NCBI RefSeq assembly: GCF_012273895.1
Contig: NC_052111.1
Location: 6,386,001 to 6,450,000 of the forward strand
DNA from: Zerene cesonia
Lineage: Eukaryota; Arthropoda; Insecta; Lepidoptera; Pieridae
Direction: 5' to 3'
DNA length: 64,000 nucleotides
The notes beneath the pieces are model-generated. The model was not told where the DNA came from. It saw nothing but the letters and a program-made list of their open reading frames with translations, and searched no databases. The position numbers and the translations under genes were made by a program. Shown piece by piece: positions 60,401-64,000 of the stretch. Position 1 is the first letter of the stretch. Every line of letters starts with the position of its first letter.

Positions 60401-61542
60401 TGCGTGGTCAACATCATTGCAACTAAAATTGTTGATAAGAAAATTAGAATTGTATTTATACATAAAGGCATTTACAAGTTGATAGCAATAGTGTTTACAA
60501 TCGTTAAGAATAATCTGATAACACGTACGTATTTTGCTCTAGAGTGCGCGACTATAGCAATTCATAAATTGTAGTACGTTTATGCGATTCAGATATACAA
60601 TTTCTAAACGATAAGTAATTATACGAAGCTGTTTTTTACGCTGATTGATAGCTAAACGCATATAATAACACAATAATACTATATATGAAATAAAATCATA
60701 CGTAATGGTCCATCATAAACATATGATTTTCAATTTACTCGATAAAAATAATAAATATAAATATTTCAATAGAAGTGGCATACACAATATGTTCTGGCAA
60801 TTTAATACAAAGTGACTGTAATACGTGTTGAGTGAAGAGTCTAATAGAGATCATTTTATAAACTAAATAAAACGCAAGGTTGAGATGGTCGATGATTAAT
60901 GACTGATCCATTTTTAAAGTAAACAATTTTAACATTTGATTATGATTTCAAATTTTCAATTTTAATATTTATTAATAGGTATTGGTTATTTAGAAACATT
61001 GAAAACGATGGAATGAATAAGTACATCGTTAATTTTACAGATATAAAAATAGACCTCTATAAATACAAATTAATGTTAGGAACCCCACGAGTAATTTTGC
61101 CGGGTATAACAATTGCATAACAAGGAAGATAGACTTGACCTTTATAAGATACCTGGAATAGCTTGTTAAATTCATTTATTATTGCTTAACTAACGAAATC
61201 GAAATGCGTGTGTAAAAACCAGTCATCTAAGAATATTCTATGCCTACCTCAAATAATGTATTGTCAAGTAAAAAGAAGATTAATTATTTTATAAAAATAT
61301 AAAAAAATGTCAGATAATAATTTCAAAGTATATATATTAAAGAGTTAACATTATAGTTTATTTCTATCTACCCTTGTATTTATATTTTAATATCGAATAT
61401 AATTATTAAGTAGAATAAGATTACAATATTTACAAATTAAGTAATACGATGACGAATCCAACATATGAACATAATACTATTATTAATATGCGTTATTTGA
61501 TTGTATTTAAAAAAAACATTTCACTGCAAACTTACTTGACAT
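45160..61542 (-). CDS. Gyg: Glycogenin with very long C-terminal tail (nine or more exons)
   Basis: Exons (minus): 61542-61536, 57678-57543, 56107-55933, 53387-53225, 53041-52918, 51898-51727, 50617-49547, 49244-47540, 46531-46483 into a gap, then 45482-45160. All phases agree. Glycogenin is a GT8 glucosyltransferase that glucosylates itself from UDP-glucose to prime glycogen. Residues 1-259 hold WVTLATNDSYGLGALVLAHS, DxD (DAD 102-104), DQGLLN (163-168) and FYSYLP with Tyr194 at the place of the mammalian priming Tyr195. NLKILHFIGPAKPW closes the domain. Residues 260-616 are His/Asn/Tyr-rich; WESGNIDYMGADSF (646-659) is the glycogen-synthase-binding motif. A long acidic, Pro/Ser/Glu-rich tail with five 37-residue repeats and a Lys-rich end follows, where vertebrate glycogenin stops. 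At least about 1300 residues are encoded, versus about 350 in human GYG1. Confidence 0.93.
45483..46482. other. Assembly gap (1000 N) inside the glycogenin coding region
   Basis: Exactly 1000 N. It falls in coding sequence encoding a GC-rich Pro/Ser/Thr-rich stretch, so an unassembled repeat array is likely here. Both flanks are on the minus strand in glycogenin, which supports the relative orientation of contigs 3 and 4. Confidence 0.98.
46483..46531 (-). CDS. Gyg: Glycogenin exon 9, left side lost in gap
   Basis: Acceptor GGTTGTGTAG; phase-1 entry gives LEERRKPAGKLQLRPP before the N run begins. The exon continues into the gap and may be the same exon as 45160-45482 or a separate one. Confidence 0.65.
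47254..47293 (-). CDS. Gyg: Candidate 40-nt mini-exon of glycogenin
   Basis: Minus strand: pyrimidine-rich TTGTATTTCACCCAG, 40 bases, then CAG|GTAATG. Entered in phase 0 it reads LSRRQPKRRGFDT plus one base and exits in phase 1, which is what exon 9 requires. Exon 8 has the same phases (0 in, 1 out), so the two could be mutually exclusive. After exon 8 it would instead give eleven more residues and a stop. No transcript evidence is available; it may be chance. Confidence 0.3.
47540..49244 (-). CDS. Gyg: Glycogenin exon 8 (synthase-binding motif and repeat tail)
   Basis: 1705 nt; acceptor TTTTCAG, donor AAAT|GTGAGT. Phase 0 in, 1 out. It begins TGVAGNLARVQPGTPLQREA, then RRQGWESGNIDYMGADSFAN and IWAKI, the motif by which glycogenin recruits glycogen synthase. 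The remaining ~500 residues are rich in Pro, Ser, Glu, Val and Ala, are probably disordered, and include five 37-residue repeats. If the donor is not used the frame stops two codons later (47532), which would give a shorter isoform. Confidence 0.92.
47835..48389 (-). repeat. Gyg: Tandem array of five 111-bp units in glycogenin
   Basis: 555 bases equal five units of 111 bases (37 codons). Each unit runs SKP.QEPSDSSKVE then PESKSTPETESIPSVVH with few changes. The three middle units are the most alike, the outer ones more diverged, as expected from unequal exchange. A partial sixth start (SKPASET) follows. The antisense strand is also open throughout (47791-48726), a by-product of the unit length being a multiple of three. 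Confidence 0.95.
49547..50617 (-). CDS. Gyg: Glycogenin exon 7 (His/Asn/Tyr-rich linker)
   Basis: 1071 nt, phase 0 on both sides; acceptor AATTAATAG, donor GATGAT|GTAAGT. Encodes residues 260-616. The first two thirds are rich in His, Asn, Gln, Tyr and Ser and contain two imperfect repeats (about residues 354-446). The end contains GFYLRHRVTIDSRGRKIC, which looks like a folded or conserved motif, and SPSPSLESFEEY. Reading past the donor would stop after 15 more codons. Confidence 0.9.
50057..50335 (-). repeat. Gyg: Two imperfect ~45-residue repeats in the linker
   Basis: KQIWDSVPSHG ... NPDTNQYDSYEHNHSQN (about 49 residues) is followed by KHFWDNISSYE ... NSDTNQHNYYEHNDSRE (about 43 residues). 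The matching edges show an internal duplication that has diverged, unlike the near-identical units in exon 8. Confidence 0.75.
51727..51898 (-). CDS. Gyg: Glycogenin exon 6 (end of catalytic domain)
   Basis: Acceptor TTCCAG, donor ATG|GTAAGT. Encodes HYGQNLKILHFIGPAKPWL and LQLWWDLFTSQVHTQL, which close the GT8 domain at residue 259. Phase 2 in, 0 out. Confidence 0.95.
52918..53041 (-). CDS. Gyg: Glycogenin exon 5 (DQG and priming tyrosine)
   Basis: Acceptor TTTCAG, donor ACA|GTAAGT. Encodes GGDQGLLNSFFSSW (Asp163 is the catalytic-site Asp in mammals) and LPFLYNVTSAAFYSYLPAL. Tyr194 aligns with the autoglucosylated tyrosine. One residue is missing relative to human between the two motifs. 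Confidence 0.95.
53225..53387 (-). CDS. Gyg: Glycogenin exon 4
   Basis: Acceptor GACAG, donor GATG|GTACTG. Encodes VVQNCDELFEREELSAAPD, then VGWPDCFNSGVFVFQPS, a highly conserved GT8 core. Phase 0 in, 1 out. Confidence 0.95.
53610..53685 (-). pseudogene. tRNA-like sequence with aberrant anticodon loop
   Basis: On the minus strand GATCACG and CGTGATC form a perfect 7-bp acceptor stem. An A-box-like TGGCCGTGAGGCTAGGCG and B-box GGTTCGTATCC are present. The anticodon arm (TTGCT/GGCAA) leaves loop ACGGTTT, with C instead of U at the usual position 33, so no normal anticodon. Probably a tRNA relic or SINE head. It lies in glycogenin intron 3. Confidence 0.5.
55353..55575. mobile_element. Helitron-like relic in glycogenin intron 3
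   Basis: Starts AACTAGCCATTACGCCCGCG with GGCTTTGCTCGCGTAGTCGC, then CCCGTGGGATTACCGGGATA and CTCTGCACAAATTTTCAGGC. It has the same layout as the copy at 2787. Non-coding. Confidence 0.55.
55933..56107 (-). CDS. Gyg: Glycogenin exon 3 (DxD motif)
   Basis: Acceptor CCGCAG, donor CTG|GTAAGT. Encodes VITVDVLDSQD, LGITFTKIHCWNLTQYDRCV and FLDADIL; DAD (102-104) coordinates the manganese-UDP-glucose complex. Ends in phase 0. Confidence 0.95.
56400..56572 (+). mobile_element. Helitron-like relic in glycogenin intron 2
   Basis: Contains TGTTTGCTTGAAAGATCTAA and TCTCAAGAACGACTGGTTTG, and ends CCTCGTAGCACAGCTAGT. Decayed; assigned by the CTAGT end and the 'AAC.ACTGG' phrase. Confidence 0.4.
57083..57284 (+). 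mobile_element. Helitron-like relic in glycogenin intron 2
   Basis: Begins ACTATATAAAAATAAGTCGG, with CCTGACGCTATAACTCCAGA and ACGAACCGATTTCCACGG, ending ACGGAGTTCGCGGGGTTTGC TAGT. The layout (opening ATAAAAATAAGTCGG, end TTCGCGGGGTTTGCTAGT) is relatively complete. Confidence 0.55.
57543..57678 (-). CDS. Gyg: Glycogenin exon 2
   Basis: Acceptor GTTTCAG, donor GAG|GTATTA. Encodes RAWVTLATNDSYGLGALVL and AHSLRRVGS, the UDP-binding N-terminal strand and helix of GT8, ending at ITPSVTDAMR. Phase 1 in, 2 out. Confidence 0.94.
57679..61535 (-). other. Glycogenin intron 1
   Basis: 3.9 kb between the seven-base first coding exon and exon 2. It contains the LINE 3' end and otherwise AT-rich DNA without a recognisable exon. 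TACTAGATGGCGTCAG near 59140 resembles the CTCF-like site at 44147. Confidence 0.6.
57943..58062 (+). mobile_element. 3' end of a LINE-type retrotransposon
   Basis: TCCATGGGCGGTGGTAGCGC, TTACCATCAGGCGACCCACC, AGCTCCATTGCCGACTATGA, then a poly-A run. This phrase is very common at 3' ends of lepidopteran non-LTR elements as I remember them. It is preceded by a 17-bp inverted repeat (57943-57959 with 57973-57989, one mismatch). No coding part is present. It lies in glycogenin intron 1. Confidence 0.6.
61536..61542 (-). CDS. Gyg: Glycogenin exon 1, start codon
   Basis: Minus strand CACAAAATGTCAA|GTAAGT. Only seven coding bases (Met, Ser, first base of Asn). Joined to the exon at 57678 it gives MSNRAWVTLATND, the expected start of glycogenin. 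The 3.9-kb intron that follows is otherwise without exons. Confidence 0.82.
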
Positions 61543-62238
61543 TTTGTGGCCGGGTGTAGTCTCGTATGTGACAGTTCTAGTCACCGTTGGTTAATAACGA
61601 ACTACACGCGCTCTTCGCGCAGCAAATGCAAGCAATGTGCTAAACTAACCAACCACGACCTCCCTAAGTCCCTGTGATACCGCACGCACTCATACACCAC
61701 AGTACACACACACATAAATAAAACGTATATATACAATCTAAGTTTCAACATTCATTTTATATTATCAAAACAATACATTAATCATTAATCATACTATATT
61801 AAAAAGCATATCAGAAGCAATATAATTGTAGAAGCAGAAGCGAAAACTACACATAATATATTTTTAATTGCATTTTTTACACAAGCAATTTCGTTTAGTG
61901 TATGGCAGCATCGGTACCAGCTGTTCATTGCGATCGATAGATGTCGGTGGGTGTCGCTTTATTTTCGATGTAGCATAACGGTATCCGTAGTAAAATAACT
62001 CGCTGTCTTATAGGTAGTTCTTCGTTCTTCAATCTTTTTTAAAAATACGTGATGATAAAAATATAAATTAATTTCAATAATAATGACTGTAAATAATATC
62101 ATGTGTTTTTTACCAGAATATACAGGTAGTCGGCATTGTCAGTTTTATTTTGGCATTACGAAAATTATCAATACTTAATACAAAATGCCATAGTCCGAAA
62201 ACAGTGTTGTGTTTGTTTGCGGTGTTTCGGTGGTAACG
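61543..62238. promoter_or_regulatory. Divergent promoter region between glycogenin and the 62239 gene
   Basis: The start codons of two genes face away from each other across 696 bases, so both promoters must lie here or in upstream non-coding exons. The glycogenin side is less AT-rich (CGCGCTCTTCGCGCAGC near 61610). No TATA box is convincing on either side. Confidence 0.55.
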
Positions 62239-62407
62239 ATGGCTAACTCCCCGACAAGTATTGAGACGCAAATAGACAGTTTCTTAGAACAATTTAAAAG
62301 AAGTGCTTCGAAAGCCATGGAAGAACGTATGGAATGGCCTGATGGTCCATCGCCTGGCGCAGTCGTCAAATCTCGCAGTAGCTGTTTTGCTTTAGATTCT
62401 GCTTCTG
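62239..62407 (+). CDS. First coding exon of an unrecognised gene
   Basis: ATG at 62239 in GGTAACGATGG, a good initiation context. It encodes 56 residues (MANSPTSIETQIDSFLEQF, KRSASKAMEERMEWPDGP, then VVKSRSSCFALDSAS), followed by G|GTGAGT, a strong donor in phase 1. The start has a short amphipathic helix (IDSFLEQFKR). I do not recognise the family. No second exon was identified with confidence before the window ends. If unspliced, the frame would stop five codons later. Confidence 0.6.
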
Positions 62408-64000
62408 GTGAGTTAAAATAGCCTTTCTTTTGTGTTTTAAACATAGAATACAAAAACTTTAACGGTGATAAAAATGCAATTTTAATTAAACAAAAAAATA
62501 CGTAAGCAACACATTATGCATTAGGTATATAACTGACGTAATAATATTTTCTACCGGTAGTCTACAAGCGAGGAATTGTAAAATACATAATTTTATTACG
62601 AACTTACTTTCAAAAGTATTCCTTCTATTTTCAGATTTTCTTATATTTTTAAAAGATTATAAATGCAGTAAAAACATGTAAACATTAAATTTTATGTAGG
62701 ACAGGAGCTTTCGTTTGCACTTTAATGATTATTCATTATTGTTACTTGTACGCAAATACGCGCCAAAAAGTAATTCAATTTGACAATAATACCATTTGAT
62801 GTCAGTAACATATTAGTTATTTTTTTTAAAAAAGCATATGTCAGCATCCGTTTCCGAATTCGAAAAGGCATACAATTAGGCTGCAGGTAGAATTAGTATC
62901 TAGTATCTACATGAAATGACTTGAATTTTTAATGAATTTGAGATAAACTTATTGAAATACATACATCTTTTTTGTTATGAAACGTTTATTGTTTGTACTG
63001 TTTTTATTGTTTGCCTTGTTCCAAGCCAGCAAATGGATTAGAAAAATAAAAATAATATAAGTAGATTGGGGTCACCAAGCTAAATCCTTACACAATAAAA
63101 TATAAGTTTTGTGTATACATACTTAGTATAAATTGTTAATATGTTTATTCTAGTGGAAGTTGAACGTTCGTTTTGGTTCCACGCCAGTGCGGACCCCTCG
63201 TAAGGCACAGCTTTTTTATTTTATTTAGATTAATTAGTATTAAAAATAAAAATAACAAACCTTCGTCTATAAAATGTTCGTCATAACGTCGTACGTAAAT
63301 TTTATCAAATTTAATGATGACGTGCCTGTTTTAATTGTTGTGAGTTCTCAATATTTGCAATCTCATAAAAAAAGGATTTATCGTTTCTCAACTTTTCAAT
63401 TAAAATTAATTGTTTCCTATTAATATGTAGTAGAAGACGGTTAATGTACATAAAAACAAACAAAAAATCATTAATTTAATGTTATTTTTTTCTAACGCAC
63501 GAATGCACACACGTCGTTCGTCATAATAATAAAACCCAGTCGATTTATTTTATCCACACATATAATATTATGTATAGTAAAATATAAAGCAATATGTACA
63601 TACACTAGATACTTATATCTAAGTATTTTTTTTTATATTCTGGTTTATTTGTAATTTTTATAATATTATTCGGTACTTGGATATCATATTAAAATTTAAT
63701 TAGGAAGTATTTATCTACTGTATTTATTTTATACATCTCAATAAAGAAATAAACAAAATAATATTTCATAACTTGCAAGTGAAATTTAAATTGCCGCACG
63801 TGCCGTTCGTAGGACGGCGTCGATACGGAAATGTGATGCTTAGCACCGCCTAGCGGCCGCGCACTGTACTAATGACGTGTTCTACGGCGTCCTCCGATTT
63901 TATTCACGGAAAGTGTATCGCCATATTGCTTCCGTGAATTCAGTGAAATATTTGTACATTTCTCTCCAATTATGACTGTAATATCAAAATGAAGTGATAT
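62408..64000 (+). other. Probable first intron of the 62239 gene
   Basis: AT-rich DNA with no recognised coding exon. Near the end (63790-63940) the composition changes to a less AT-rich block with a strong inverted repeat, which may be a regulatory element or an alternative promoter. Confidence 0.4.
63902..63939. repeat. Inverted repeat ATTCACGGAA / TTCCGTGAAT
   Basis: Perfect 10-bp arms at 63902-63911 and 63930-63939 separated by 18 bases (containing CGCCATATTGC). It lies in a block richer in GC than its surroundings. It may be a protein-binding site pair or a hairpin. Confidence 0.8.

Overview
The window is nuclear DNA of an arthropod, most likely a moth or butterfly (Lepidoptera). It is AT-rich. 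Its genes have short coding exons with GT-AG introns. It carries nuclear tRNA genes, a tRNA-headed SINE with a body type I associate with Lepidoptera, and many short relics ending in CTAGT that resemble lepidopteran non-autonomous Helitrons. Three runs of exactly 1000 N (8158-9157, 21524-22523, 45483-46482) are fixed-size scaffold gaps, so the window is four contigs whose order and orientation were inferred by the assembler.

Two protein genes can be reconstructed almost completely. The first is a Derailed/RYK-type Wnt-receptor pseudokinase. Five exons (12279-18037) lie on the + strand of contig 2 and encode most of the WIF domain, a membrane segment and a kinase-like domain with DNA in place of DFG. 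The only exon that supplies the signal peptide and the start of the WIF domain is at 43610-43700 on the MINUS strand of contig 3. Joined, the six exons give 1629 nt in one unbroken frame (542 residues). The simplest reading is that contig 2 (9158-21523) is inverted in the scaffold. The true gene would then run on the minus strand with a first intron of more than 24 kb. A second RYK paralogue and opposite-strand trans-splicing are the less likely alternatives.

The second is glycogenin, on the minus strand from 61542 to 45160, with nine or more coding exons. Residues 1-259 form a GT8 glucosyltransferase domain whose DxD (102-104), DQG (163-165) and priming Tyr (194) fall almost exactly at the mammalian positions. 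A His/Asn/Tyr-rich linker follows, then the glycogen-synthase-binding motif around residues 646-663. In vertebrates that motif ends the protein. Here it is followed by a tail of more than 600 residues containing five exact 111-bp tandem units, a Pro/Ser/Thr-rich stretch broken by an assembly gap, and a Lys-rich C-terminus. A 40-nt candidate mini-exon (47254-47293) has the same phases as the 1705-nt tail exon and could replace it.

From 62239 a divergent gene starts on the + strand, about 0.7 kb from the glycogenin start codon. Only its first coding exon is visible and I do not recognise it.

Region by region: 1-8157, no gene, one SINE and one Helitron-like relic; 9158-21523, the RYK exons, a tRNA-Thr and a gap-truncated tRNA-Ser; 22524-43609, a 21-kb gene-free stretch that is probably RYK intron 1; 43610-44200, RYK first exon and promoter-side DNA with two hairpins; 45160-61542, glycogenin; 61543-62238, a shared divergent promoter; 62239-64000, the first exon and intron of the unknown gene. 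Positions and reading frames were worked out by eye; no searches were run.
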